From an uncultured Anaerobiospirillum sp. (lineage in GTDB: Bacteria; Pseudomonadota; Gammaproteobacteria; Enterobacterales; Succinivibrionaceae), in NCBI GenBank assembly GCA_944389615.1, contig CALXNA010000009.1:22397-86396 (forward strand): 64,000 bases of DNA, given 5' to 3'. Shown here piece after piece: positions 29,179 through 39,301 of this stretch. The notes under the pieces were generated by a model, which was not told the DNA's origin, made no database searches, and worked only from the letters and a program-made list of their open reading frames with translations. The translations under genes and the position numbers were made by a program. The stretch's first letter is position 1; the number at the start of each line of letters is the position of its first letter.

Positions 29179-29319
29179 CAAAGCTTGGGGTTGGGCCGCG
29201 CAGCTTGTGGGGCAGTTGTGGTGGAATTGGGCGTGCCAGCGCAAAGAGGCCCGGCAGGGCGCCGGGCGGCGCTCTCACCGAGCCTTGTCTGTCTTGCTCG
29301 TCCTAGAGGGAGAAGTCTG

Positions 29320-30771
29320 TTACTTGAGGTTTAAGGTGTCACGAATGGTGAAGTACAGGTCGGTTTGGTCGGTCAGACCTACTACGCGTAAGGCACCTGG
29401 GCCGTAGGCGGCGACACGCAGTTGGGTGCCGGTGTGACCGGCGTCGTCAATGTCAGTGGAGTTGCCGTAGTTGATGGCCATTGGGGCGCCATCGTGGGTT
29501 AAGACGCGTTGGCTAAAGCCCGGGGTGGTGGCGTCAGGATAGACGATCTGCGTGGCGTGCGCGTGGTCGGCCGTGACGATCACCAAGGTGTTGCCATTTT
29601 CCTTGGCAAAGTTCAGGGCGACTTGGACGGCCTCGTCTAAGTCCATGGTTTCACCAAATTGGCCGCAAGGGTTTGAGGCGTGAGCCTGCTTGTCAATCGA
29701 AGCGCCTTCAACCTGCAAGAAGAAGCCCTTCTCGTTGACCTTGAGCAGGTCAATGGCCTTTTGCGTCATCTGGGCTAAGGTTGGGACGTCGGCGCCGCGG
29801 GCGCTGTTGACCTCGCACTTGACCACATCCTTTTGGATGCCGTTGAGCTCAGCTTGTGGGCCCTTGAGGCGGATTGGCATGTTGCCGTCAGCAAAGAGGC
29901 CTAAGACCGGCTGGTCTTGGTTGGCCACCGTGATGGCATTGAGCCCGTCTAAGTCACGGACGACTTGGAAGCCACGTTGCTCGGCTTGCTGCCATAAGGT
30001 CATATCCTTGTACTCACCGGCCTTGGCCTTCTCATTGAAAGTCGCAGCACCGCCACCTAAGATGACGTCGGCACGTACTTGTAAGAGCTGCTCAGCAATC
30101 GAGCCTTGACCGCCATTCTCTAAGGCATTGGTTGGGCACTTGGCCGAGGTTGCCTCTGGGCCGTAGCACTTGCGCTCCGTGACGTGAGCGATTTGGGCGG
30201 CCGGAGTGGCATCTTCGATCTCGGCGGTGGAGACATCACCTGTAGCAAGACCATTAGCCTTAGCCAGCTCGAGCAAGCTCTGGTGCGGCTGACCGAAGAC
30301 ATCAACGCCGATGGCGCCGTTGTAGCTCTTGGTGCCGGTCGACCAAGCGGTGGCCGAAGCGGCCGAGTCGGTGACATAGTCAGGCTTGTGGGTGGTGCGA
30401 TCTAAGGAGTAGTGGGTGTACTGCCCGGTAAATGGTAAGGCATCTAAGCCCTTGAAGTAGCCCCCGGCGCCGTGGGCGAAGTTACGGGCAGCGGTGATCT
30501 CGCTGTCGCCCATGCCATCGCCAATCAGCAAGATGACGTTCTTGGCGTGCTTTTGCTGCGCCAGCTGCAGTACGTTGGTATAGAGCTCGGTCTGATTGTC
30601 CTGAATGCGGCGAGCCCCTGCAAACTGCGTGAGGTCACCGGCTGCTTGGCGCACGTAGAGGGCGCTGTCATCGATAGCCTGATCGTTGGCATTGGCCGAG
30701 CAGGCAGCTAACATGAAGGCAGCAGCGGCTGCGCTAACGGATTGGGCTAATAAGGACTTTTTGAGCTTCAT
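29320..30771 (-). CDS. phoA: Alkaline phosphatase (PhoA family), predicted lipoprotein
   Basis: PhoA hydrolyses phosphate monoesters outside the cytoplasm with two zinc and one magnesium ion. The 483-residue product has metal-site and active-site motifs in the family order: [12 protein letters not shown], the nucleophile serine in [36 protein letters not shown] and [11 protein letters not shown]. The N-terminus ([21 protein letters not shown]) ends in a lipobox LAAC with Cys24, so the enzyme is probably lipid-anchored, unlike the soluble E. coli protein. No clear Pho box was found upstream; a CCAAAG-gcgcg-CTTTGG inverted repeat at 30908-30924 lies there instead. Confidence 0.95.
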   Translation of the reverse strand: MKLKKSLLAQSVSAAAAAFMLAACSANANDQAIDDSALYVRQAAGDLTQFAGARRIQDNQTELYTNVLQLAQQKHAKNVILLIGDGMGDSEITAARNFAHGAGGYFKGLDALPFTGQYTHYSLDRTTHKPDYVTDSAASATAWSTGTKSYNGAIGVDVFGQPHQSLLELAKANGLATGDVSTAEIEDATPAAQIAHVTERKCYGPEATSAKCPTNALENGGQGSIAEQLLQVRADVILGGGAATFNEKAKAGEYKDMTLWQQAEQRGFQVVRDLDGLNAITVANQDQPVLGLFADGNMPIRLKGPQAELNGIQKDVVKCEVNSARGADVPTLAQMTQKAIDLLKVNEKGFFLQVEGASIDKQAHASNPCGQFGETMDLDEAVQVALNFAKENGNTLVIVTADHAHATQIVYPDATTPGFSQRVLTHDGAPMAINYGNSTDIDDAGHTGTQLRVAAYGPGALRVVGLTDQTDLYFTIRDTLNLK

Positions 30772-31160
30772 CGAAATTAAACCTTTGCCGCGATGCGGCT
30801 TGCTTTCTGAGGCGCAGACTCTCTGACCTGGCTGTACTCAGTTCTTGCTGCGCCTAACATCAATGGTTGCTTTTGATGACGCACATGATAGAAAGCTTGG
30901 GTTAAGTCCAAAGGCGCGCTTTGGTAAAGCTTTGGTTAAAAAACGTGCTTTTTCGTTAAGTGCACGTTAAGTGCCCACCGCCTCCCAGCGCGCAGGCCAA
31001 GGGCCGTGCTGCGATCTGCGGCCTGCGCCGGGCTCTTTTGGCCCGTGGCCTTGCGGCCTGTGCTGGGGCTCGCGGCCTGCGCCGGGCCCTTTTGGCCCTT
31101 GGCCTTGCGGCCTGTGCCGAGCTCTTGTGGCTCTTGCGGTTTGGTGGGGCGGGCGCTGCT
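30772..31160. other. Intergenic region pseI/phoA
   Basis: 389 bases between pseI and phoA (both minus strand). The half near phoA is AT-rich and probably holds its promoter, with the inverted repeat at 30908-30924. The half near pseI holds a 54-bp tandem repeat. Confidence 0.45.
31021..31120. repeat. 54-bp tandem repeat, two copies
   Basis: Copies start at 31021 and 31075 with few differences; the unit is rich in GGCC and TTTTGGCCC. Neither strand shows a believable gene: the minus-strand product is an 18-residue Arg/Ala/Pro repeat. Confidence 0.88.
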
Positions 31161-32234
31161 TTAGGCGAAGTCGGCGGCGTCAAGCGGCAGCGGGGCCGTG
31201 AGGGCGTGGCGCGCCTTCTTGCCTAGTACCTCGTTTAAGCGGTACGGTTCAAGGCCGTGGCCGGGACGGATGATGCGCACGTGCTCATACGTTAAGGTCT
31301 CGCCTTGGGCTAGGTCTTTGACTAGATAGACCGAGCGGCGATCCTTGCGGCCTTGTTGGTCAGTCTTTGAGAGGACAATGGCCTGATAGCCCATGGTCTG
31401 CGCGGTCAGGGCCGTAGCTTCCTTGAGTGCCTTGAGCTCATCTGGGGTCATCGAGAAGGCCGCGTCGATGCCGCTGTTACGGTCACGCGCAAAGTGCTTT
31501 TCGATCATGTCGGCGCCTAAGGCGGTGGCGGCGACGTCTAAGGTGTGGCCAATGGAGTGGTTGGAGAGGCCGACTTTGCAGCCATAGCGCTCCTTGAGGA
31601 AGGGAATGGTTTTGAGGTTAAAGGAGGTTGGGGGCGCCGGATAGATGCTCTCGCAGTGCAGCAAGGTCAAGTCGGTACAGCCATGGTCACGCGCGGTTTG
31701 CACGGCGCGGTCAATCTCCTCGAGGGTGGCCATACCCGTGGACATCACCAGCGGCTTCTTGGTGTCGGCACAGTAGGCGATAAGTTGCGGGAAGTTGAGC
31801 TCGTAGGAGGCTATCTTGTAGATGGGGCAGCCTGCCTCTTCTAAGGCATCGACATCCTCAAAGTAAAAGGGCGAGCTAAAGAGCTTGATGCCGCGGGCGC
31901 GGGCGTGCTCAAAGAGCGGCTTCATCCACTCGCGTGGGGTCTTGGCCTCTTGATAGAGCTCATAGAGGCTGTAACCGGCCCACAGGCCTGAGGTGATCTG
32001 AAACTCGGGGCGCTCGGAGGCGATGGTGAGCGAATCTTCGGTGTAGGTTTGGATCTTGATCATGTCCGCGCCGCACTCGTGGGCCAGATCCATCAAGGCT
32101 ATGGCGTTTTCAAGCTTGCCTTGGTGATTGCCCGATAGCTCCGCCACGATGACCGGCGGCTGTTGCAGCTGCACCGAGCTGATCTCGGCGGCTAGACCTT
32201 CGATTAACTTGCCATTAATGGTTGCAGCGCTCAT
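31161..32234 (-). CDS. pseI: Pseudaminic acid synthase (NeuB family, PseI type)
   Basis: The NeuB family condenses PEP with a six-carbon sugar to form nine-carbon nonulosonic acids. This 357-residue member resembles PseI: IVAELSGNHQGKLENAI, MIKIQTYTEDSLTI, GLWAGYSLYELYQEAKTPREW, and IEKHFARDRNSGIDAAFS. The C-terminal SAF (antifreeze-like) domain begins near RRSVYLVKDLAQGE. It follows a good AAGGAG site. Pseudaminic acid decorates flagellins, O-antigen or capsule in other bacteria. None of the other pathway genes (PseB, C, H, G, F) is nearby, so either they are elsewhere or the gene is a remnant. It lies downstream of dsbD on the same strand, separated by 161 bases with repeated GTCCGCAG words. 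Confidence 0.88.
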   Translation of the reverse strand: MSAATINGKLIEGLAAEISSVQLQQPPVIVAELSGNHQGKLENAIALMDLAHECGADMIKIQTYTEDSLTIASERPEFQITSGLWAGYSLYELYQEAKTPREWMKPLFEHARARGIKLFSSPFYFEDVDALEEAGCPIYKIASYELNFPQLIAYCADTKKPLVMSTGMATLEEIDRAVQTARDHGCTDLTLLHCESIYPAPPTSFNLKTIPFLKERYGCKVGLSNHSIGHTLDVAATALGADMIEKHFARDRNSGIDAAFSMTPDELKALKEATALTAQTMGYQAIVLSKTDQQGRKDRRSVYLVKDLAQGETLTYEHVRIIRPGHGLEPYRLNEVLGKKARHALTAPLPLDAADFA

Positions 32235-32395
32235 GAAAACTCCTTGTGGTTAGAGGCCCTCAGCGGTGAGGCAAAGGCTATGCCCGCAGGCTTTGCTCGC
32301 AGGCTTGGGCCGCGGAGCATGTCCGCAGGGCTTGTCGCGGAACGTGTCCGCAGCTTGTGTCCGCAGGGCTCGCCCGCTGGCGGGCTTGCCTGCGC

Positions 32396-34276
32396 TTAGT
32401 TGATCGTGTGTTTGAGGTCGAGGACGATCGCGCGCACCATATCTTGGTCGGCGATGCCGATGTGGCTTGAGTGGATCTGGCCCTTATCGTCCAAGGTAAC
32501 GATGTAGGGCACACCCATGACCTTAAAGTGGGAGATAAGCTCCTTGGTCTTGGCATCGTTGGTGTCGGTGATATCGACGACAATGCGCTTAAACTCAGAG
32601 CTGAGCTCCAAAAAGTCCGGTTCGTTGTAGACGTGGTAGGCCATATAGCGGCAATTGGTGCACCACGCAGCGGTAAAGGTGATGAAGCTCGGTTGGCCCC
32701 GTGTGAGTGCCGTCAGCTCAGTCAGGCTTGTGACCTTGGTAAAGCCGGTGTACAGCGGCTGCGCCTCCAGCTTGACCTGATCGAAGACCGTGGAGTAGGC
32801 ATAGTAGGTCGGCACCAAGGAGACTAAGGTCACGGCGCAGATGAGCGGCAGGGTCAAGCGATGCTTGATGATGAAGTAGATGATCGAGCCGATGAGGTAG
32901 ATGCTCGCGATAAAGACGAGGAGCGAGCAGATGAAGGGCTCAGCCTGCCCCATCAAATGGCGCGTGATGAAGTAGGCGGCAAAGAGGAGCAGGAGCGCCA
33001 GCAGGCGCTTGAGCATCTCGCCTACCATGCCGCCATGGCGCAAGAAGCGCCCGCCAAAGATGCCGATTACGAGCAGCGGCGTGGCCATACCAAGGCCGAT
33101 CACCAAGAAGACGGCGGCACCTAAGAGTGTGTTGCCGCTTTGCATGACATAGATAAGCGCGCCTGCAAGCGGGGCCGAGGTGCACGGACTTGCGACAATG
33201 GCCGAGACTACGCCTAAGGCGAAGGCGCCGCCAAAGCTCTTGGTGTTGACGGTGCTGATGCGTCTCTGTAATGGCCCGGTGATAAAGCTTGGGACTTTGA
33301 GCTCAATGAGCCCGGCGCAGGCGGCAGCGCAGATGAGTAACAGGACGGCAATGGTGCAGGTGACCGCCGGATGCTGCAGCACGCCGTGAAAGGACGCGCC
33401 GAGGGCGGCAAAGATTAAGCCGAGTACCATGTAGCTCAACGACAGGCCGAGCGCATAGGCGGCGTTTTGGCGCAGCACGGCGCCCAGTGGCACCTTGCCC
33501 TCCGTGGGCTTGGCTACTAGCATGGCCGAGAAAATCGGCAGCATCGGCAGAACGCACGGGGTCAGGTCAAGGCCAATGCCTAAGAGGAAGCAGAGGATCA
33601 AGCCAAAGGCGAGGTTTTGGGAAATGAAGTCGCTGATAGCTCCGCCATCGCTTGGGTTCAGTAAGAGCCGCCAAAAGCCCCCGTCTTCGGAGGGAGCGGT
33701 CGGAATGGTGTCATGGGTGTGCTGATCGAGCGTGGTGTAGGAGCTCTCAATGGCGTGGGGCAGCTTGACGCTAAAGTTTTGCGGTGGGTAGCAGATGCCT
33801 TGGTCATCGCAGCCTTGGTAGCTTAAGATGAGCTCATCGCCTTCGTGGGCCGATAAGATGGGCACCTCAAAGTCGAGCTGATCAAAGTACACTTGGTTAG
33901 TCCCCATGCTGTCTTGATGGGGAATGGCCTGAGGCAGCTTAGGCTGGGCCATAATCAGGCTGCCACTTTGTGTGGTCAAAACGATGGAATCTCGGTAGAT
34001 GTAGGAGCCCGGCGCGAGCCTCAGCGTAAAGTGTACGCTGGTCTCAGCGCAAGAGGCGCTGACAGCAAAGGGCAGATCGGGCGTGCTTAGGGCGGCGCTG
34101 GTGGTGGCGCTCGAAGTGGAGGTCTGTTCTGCGGCCGGGCTGAGCTCAAGCAAACTGTCCCAGGATGGTTCGGCGTGGGCGCTGAGGCTCGCTAGCACCC
34201 ACCAGCATGTTGTAAGCAGCAGGGGTGTGACGCGGCGCAAGCATAGGAAGGTCGAACACCATGAGTAAAGGGACAT
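32396..34276 (-). CDS. dsbD: Thiol:disulfide interchange protein DsbD
   Basis: DsbD carries electrons from cytoplasmic thioredoxin to periplasmic DsbC, DsbG and CcmG. The 626-residue product starts at ATG 34276 behind GGAGAGG; a TTG six codons upstream is unlikely. A signal peptide (to about AHAEPS) is followed by the alpha domain with the CDDQGICYPP cysteine pair, an eight-span beta domain with LDLTPCVLPMLP and VASPCTSAPLAGAL cysteines, and a thioredoxin-like gamma domain with AAWCTNCRYM. All three redox pairs are present, so it should be functional. Confidence 0.95.
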   Translation of the reverse strand: MSLYSWCSTFLCLRRVTPLLLTTCWWVLASLSAHAEPSWDSLLELSPAAEQTSTSSATTSAALSTPDLPFAVSASCAETSVHFTLRLAPGSYIYRDSIVLTTQSGSLIMAQPKLPQAIPHQDSMGTNQVYFDQLDFEVPILSAHEGDELILSYQGCDDQGICYPPQNFSVKLPHAIESSYTTLDQHTHDTIPTAPSEDGGFWRLLLNPSDGGAISDFISQNLAFGLILCFLLGIGLDLTPCVLPMLPIFSAMLVAKPTEGKVPLGAVLRQNAAYALGLSLSYMVLGLIFAALGASFHGVLQHPAVTCTIAVLLLICAAACAGLIELKVPSFITGPLQRRISTVNTKSFGGAFALGVVSAIVASPCTSAPLAGALIYVMQSGNTLLGAAVFLVIGLGMATPLLVIGIFGGRFLRHGGMVGEMLKRLLALLLLFAAYFITRHLMGQAEPFICSLLVFIASIYLIGSIIYFIIKHRLTLPLICAVTLVSLVPTYYAYSTVFDQVKLEAQPLYTGFTKVTSLTELTALTRGQPSFITFTAAWCTNCRYMAYHVYNEPDFLELSSEFKRIVVDITDTNDAKTKELISHFKVMGVPYIVTLDDKGQIHSSHIGIADQDMVRAIVLDLKHTIN

Positions 34277-34440
34277 AGGCGCCTCTCCAGCCAAAAAACT
34301 CAGTGAGCTTCATTATAGCCTTAGCTTCAGGCTAAAGTGATCGCCTCCAAGCTTTAGCTGCGGCGGACTTTGTATAATGCCGCAAGGCTTGTAGTATGAG
34401 GCTATGGTTTCGTTTTCTAGGCACGACGGGTGAGGACGCA

Positions 34441-35148
34441 ATGGGCCGATTTTTCATCATCTTCTTCTTGTGGGTCATGCTGGAGATCTACACCTTTGTC
34501 GTGGTGGGCAACGCCATTGGCTACCTTCTGACCATCTTCTTGATCGCGGCCATCAGCTTGGTCGGCGTCAAACTCGCAGGCCGCGCTTCGTGGCGTGAGC
34601 TGCAATATCTGCAGCTGCTCCATGACCTAATCGCGCAGCGTGAGCCTGATACCACGGTTTGGTCGGCCGAACAGATCAACAAGGTCAAGCAGCGTTTGGC
34701 CCAGATTGGGCTCAATGAGCTCCCGGCCTACCTCAATGGCTGTCGCAAGCGCGCCATGATCGGCCAATTGGTGATCGTGCTCTTTGTGGTGCCGGGCTTC
34801 ATCTCCGATGCTTTAGGCGCTCTCTTGCTGCTGCTCAATCTCTCCAACAGCCTCTCGCAGCGCGGTGTTTTCGATCACCCGATCTTTGAGAAGATTGCGG
34901 GTCTTGGCATCTTCGGCCGCTCTAAGGGCTATAGCCGCTATCAGTCCGAGTACGAGGCCAAGTACGGCAAGAGCGATGCCCAGCGCGCCAAGGAGGCCGC
35001 CGCAGCCGCCGCGCAGCAAGCGGCGCAGAGTCACGTGCCGGTGTACCAAGAAAAGCAAGGTTTTGCCAAGATGCGCGAGCAGTTTGAGGCCGAGCGCACG
35101 GTCAAGGACGCAAAGTTCGAGGAAATTGACGACGACGAGTCGAAGTAG
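34441..35148 (+). CDS. fxsA: FxsA family membrane protein with long charged tail
   Basis: FxsA in E. coli relieves F-mediated exclusion of phage T7 when overproduced; its normal role is unclear. The 235-residue product starts at ATG 34441 after GTGAGGA. The FxsA domain is seen as two pairs of membrane segments: FFIIFFLWVMLEIYTFVVVG with LLTIFLIAAISLVGVKLAG, and GQLVIVLFVVPGFISDALGA. The C-terminal 80 residues are charged and Ala-rich (KEAAAAAAQQAAQ) and extend beyond the roughly 160-residue E. coli form. fxsA lies two genes before groES in E. coli, with another transporter between, exactly as here. Confidence 0.9.
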   Translation: MGRFFIIFFLWVMLEIYTFVVVGNAIGYLLTIFLIAAISLVGVKLAGRASWRELQYLQLLHDLIAQREPDTTVWSAEQINKVKQRLAQIGLNELPAYLNGCRKRAMIGQLVIVLFVVPGFISDALGALLLLLNLSNSLSQRGVFDHPIFEKIAGLGIFGRSKGYSRYQSEYEAKYGKSDAQRAKEAAAAAAQQAAQSHVPVYQEKQGFAKMREQFEAERTVKDAKFEEIDDDESK

Positions 35149-35180
35149 GCCCGGTCGGATCAGTAGCCTGCGTAGGCCCA

Positions 35181-35252
35181 AGTAGGCTCGTAGACTGCGG
35201 TCGACCAAGTTGGCTCGTAGCCTGCGGTTGACCAAGTTGGCTGCGCAGGCGG
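35181..35252. repeat. 27-bp tandem repeat, about 2.7 copies
   Basis: Units begin at 35181, 35208 and 35235, each starting AGT(A/T)GGCT. It fills the gap between fxsA and the EamA gene. Confidence 0.85.
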
Positions 35253-35298
35253 CAGCAGGTCTGACTCGTCTGGGTTCGTGTTGGGTGGTGAGGTCGCT

Positions 35299-36477
35299 AT
35301 GGCTCAGGCCAAGTACTATGTGCTGTTACTGACTGTTTGCTTGATTTGGGGTGCAACGCCGGCCAGCGGTAAGTTTACCGTCGAAGCGTTCTCGCCCTTG
35401 ATGATCACCGGAACGCGCTTTGCCATTGTCTCGGCGGTGCTGTTCTTGTGGCTGGTGCTCACGCGCGACAAGAAGAGCCTAAAGCCCGAGCGTAGCGTGC
35501 TTACTGTCTGCTTCTTTATGGGCTTCATGGGCATGCTGGTGCACAATGGCCTGCTGTTTTTGGGCCTGAGCTACACCACGGCCACCAACACTGCTTTGAT
35601 CGAGAGCATTGGCCCGACCGCGACCACGGTCTTGGCCTTTATCTTCTTAGGCGAGCGCCTTAACAAGTTTGGCTGGCTCGGCATCTTCATCTCGTGCATT
35701 GGCGCCGTCTGCATCGTGGCCAAGGGCTCGCTTGAGGTCATCTTGAACCTCTCCTTTAACATCGGCGACGTCATCGTGCTCTTTGCGGAGATCGCATGGT
35801 CGGCCTATGTGGTGATCTCATGGCAAATCCATGGCCGTTTGGGCACCATCGCCGTGACCGCATGGTCAGGCCTGTTTGGCTCGCTGCAATGCTATCTCGT
35901 GGGCGCGGTCACCGGGACGCTCCATGTCTATACCGTAACGCCGCAAGCTCTGATGGGCTTTGCCTATTTGGTAGTCTTCTCGGGCCTCTTTGCCTTCGTC
36001 GCTTGGAACTACGCAGTGCAGTATGTCGGCGCCTCCAAGGCCGGTGTCTTTGTCTATCTGGTGCCGTTGACCGGTGGCATTGTCGGCGTAGTCTTCTTAG
36101 GCGAAGACTTGCACCCGGCGGTTGTGATCGGCGCCATCTTGATCTTGTCGGGTGTGGTCTTGACCGTGCGCTCGAAGGTGCAGCTGCACAACGCCAAGCA
36201 AGCGCAGATCGCGGCCGATACCGCCGGGCAAGGTCACGACCTGCTCAAGCGCTTCTCAGAGCTGGCGCAGCACCATAACGCCAAGCTCGCCGCGCGCGGC
36301 GTGACCCTGCCTGAGGGCGCCGCGCTCCCCGAGGGCCATCCGCTGACCCAAGATAACTCGGCGCCGAACCAGCCTGAGTCGGATCAGCCTGCGTTCGACC
36401 AGCCTGCGCCTGACCAAGGCAAACCAGACACGTCACCTGCGCCTTCTGCGCAGAACACGCCTGAGCACCGCGCGTAG
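35299..36477 (+). CDS. EamA/DMT family exporter
   Basis: A 392-residue drug/metabolite transporter with ten predicted membrane segments in two EamA repeats. The first is marked by LLLTVCLIWGATPASGKFTV and ALIESIGPTATTVLAFIFLGERL, the second by GLFAFVAWNYAVQYVGASKA and VYLVPLTGGIVGVVFLGE. Family members export amino acids or small metabolites; the substrate is unknown. The start at 35299 follows GTGAGGT. The C-terminal 80 residues are hydrophilic and end with Pro/Asp/Gln repeats (ESDQPAFDQPAPDQ), an unusual cytoplasmic tail. It takes the place of yjeH, the transporter found between fxsA and groES in E. coli. Confidence 0.88.
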   Translation: MAQAKYYVLLLTVCLIWGATPASGKFTVEAFSPLMITGTRFAIVSAVLFLWLVLTRDKKSLKPERSVLTVCFFMGFMGMLVHNGLLFLGLSYTTATNTALIESIGPTATTVLAFIFLGERLNKFGWLGIFISCIGAVCIVAKGSLEVILNLSFNIGDVIVLFAEIAWSAYVVISWQIHGRLGTIAVTAWSGLFGSLQCYLVGAVTGTLHVYTVTPQALMGFAYLVVFSGLFAFVAWNYAVQYVGASKAGVFVYLVPLTGGIVGVVFLGEDLHPAVVIGAILILSGVVLTVRSKVQLHNAKQAQIAADTAGQGHDLLKRFSELAQHHNAKLAARGVTLPEGAALPEGHPLTQDNSAPNQPESDQPAFDQPAPDQGKPDTSPAPSAQNTPEHRA

Positions 36478-36786
36478 GCGGTCGGGCCGCGCTGCGGCAG
36501 CGGCGCAAAAAAAAAAATTTTGGGGGTGGCCCTTGAAAGTCCGTAGGGGTACCCCCATCTAGGGTTATGTTCAAAAGCGGTGGATTTGCGTGAGGAACGG
36601 TTCTAAGTTCCCGTGCATTTTGATCTGCAGGCCTACGCCCAGCTGCGCGCTGGCGCGTTGAGCTTTGAGGTGATCCTCACAAGTCCGTCGCCGATCGAGG
36701 TAGGCGCGAGCTTACCAAGTTACACGTTTTACGGGGCACGCAAGCTTAAAGCGCAGGCTTTAGGCAGTGCCATCGGGGCATTCAAA
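36478..36786. other. groES promoter and leader region
   Basis: Contains a run of 11 A residues followed by T residues at 36507-36521, the heat-shock promoter at 36532-36561, and then a leader of about 220 bases. The groES frame is open far upstream (to 36613), but those codons do not match GroES. Confidence 0.5.
36532..36561 (+). promoter_or_regulatory. Sigma-32 (RpoH) heat-shock promoter of groES-groEL
   Basis: CTTGAAA (36532-36538) and CCCCATCTA (36553-36561) are separated by 14 bases. This is the textbook sigma-32 pattern (CTTGAAA, 13-15 bases, CCCCATnT) and sits upstream of the chaperonin genes. Confidence 0.9.
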
Positions 36787-37077
36787 ATGAATTTAATTCC
36801 TTTATATGACCGCGTAATCGTCAAGCCTTTTGAGGTTGAGACCAAGTCCGAAGGTGGCATCTTATTAGGTTCGGCTGCGCAGAAGTCGACCCGCGGTAAG
36901 GTTCTGGCTGTAGGCAAGGGCCGCATGCTCGACAATGGTCAGTTCGCTCCTATGTCGGTTAAGGTTGGCGATACCGTCGTTTACAACGAAGGCTACGGCA
37001 CCAAAAAAGAGCGCTTAGACGGCGAGGAGGTCTTCATCCTCTCCGAGAGCGACATCTTAGCTGTCGTCGCTGAGTAA
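36787..37077 (+). CDS. groES: Co-chaperonin GroES
   Basis: GroES caps the GroEL cage. The 96-residue product begins [18 protein letters not shown] and contains the mobile loop [36 protein letters not shown] and the C-terminal [12 protein letters not shown]. The frame extends 58 codons upstream without resemblance to GroES, so ATG 36787 is the start, although its ribosome-binding site is poor. groEL follows after 164 bases, an unusually wide gap. Confidence 0.97.
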   Translation: MNLIPLYDRVIVKPFEVETKSEGGILLGSAAQKSTRGKVLAVGKGRMLDNGQFAPMSVKVGDTVVYNEGYGTKKERLDGEEVFILSESDILAVVAE

Positions 37078-37168
37078 GAGCGCCTGCGCGCCGCAAGGCT
37101 CGCGCCGCGCGGCCTACCTGCGCTCAAGGTGAGCGCAGCGAAGTGGACGTGGCAGGGCCTGCGCCATG

Positions 37169-37188
37169 GGTGTGGGGTGACCCACACC
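37169..37188 (+). promoter_or_regulatory. Hairpin with GTGA tetraloop between groES and groEL
   Basis: GGTGTGGG (37169-37176) pairs perfectly with CCCACACC (37181-37188) around GTGA, a GNRA-type loop. There is no T-run, so it is more likely an mRNA processing or stability element than a terminator. Confidence 0.55.
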
Positions 37189-37199
37189 AAAAGTTGTAA

Positions 37200-38891
<1,692 letters not shown>

Positions 38892-38968
38892 TGCCCGCCC
38901 TGCCCCGTGCAAGGCAATTCAGAGGCTTAAGCCTCAAGCCTTAGCCTTCAAGGCTAGGTGCTAACAAG

Positions 38969-39014
38969 AGCTGAGGATCAAGCTCCCGCGGGAGTTGTGA
39001 TCCTCAGCTTTTTT
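38969..39014 (+). terminator. Intrinsic terminator of groES-groEL
   Basis: AGCTGAGGATCA (38969-38980) pairs perfectly with TGATCCTCAGCT (38998-39009); a second stem CTCCCGCGGGAG lies in the loop, and six T residues follow. Confidence 0.94.
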
Positions 39015-39021
39015 GTGGGCC

Positions 39022-39050
39022 TTGCACTGTATGTCTAATTATTATAGTAT
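39022..39050 (+). promoter_or_regulatory. Sigma-70 promoter candidate for the AAA-ATPase-like gene
   Basis: TTGCAC and TAGTAT are separated by 17 bases in a locally AT-rich stretch, upstream of the gene at 39302. A 70-codon frame at 39057-39269 lies between them but is not convincing as a gene. Confidence 0.45.
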
Positions 39051-39301
39051 TACTTCATGGATCTTAGTCTTCTTGATCGTGAGCTGCTTGCCTTAAGCAG
39101 TAGGCTGCACAAAGGTTCTGTCGCTTGGTTGCGGTGCTACGATGCTCTCGTAGTGGCTCTGCTCAGCCACCCGCAGACGCTGGGGGTAGCCTACTTAAGC
39201 TCAACAGCGAAAGGACAAACTCTGTGCTGCATAGTGCTTGCTTTTCCTGCGCGGTTCGTGTTGCGTTGATCTAGGGGAATCATGTTTGGTTGGGAGGTGC
39301 T

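Larger units (their letters stand above)
28235..29319. other. Long intergenic region with minisatellite
   Basis: About 1.1 kb between convergent ackA and phoA. After ackA come two small hairpins (GGGGG/CCCCC near 28247 and GTGAGG/CCTCAC near 28277), a terminator at 28331-28362, and the 138-bp tandem repeat at 28636-29178. No gene is called. Confidence 0.6.

Noticed and set aside
28463..29278. 271-codon minus-strand frame with 46-residue repeats
   Set aside because: It stays open only because the 138-bp repeat has no stop in that frame; a second frame is open for the same reason, the product is Arg-rich without a known fold, and no ribosome-binding site precedes it.
30850..30900. Possible Pho box upstream of phoA (CTATCAT and GCGTCAT)
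   Set aside because: The half-sites are nine bases apart rather than eleven and match the consensus poorly.
39057..39269. 70-codon plus-strand frame after groEL
   Set aside because: It lies just after a promoter candidate but has no ribosome-binding site and no family resemblance; I treat the stretch as the leader of the gene at 39302.
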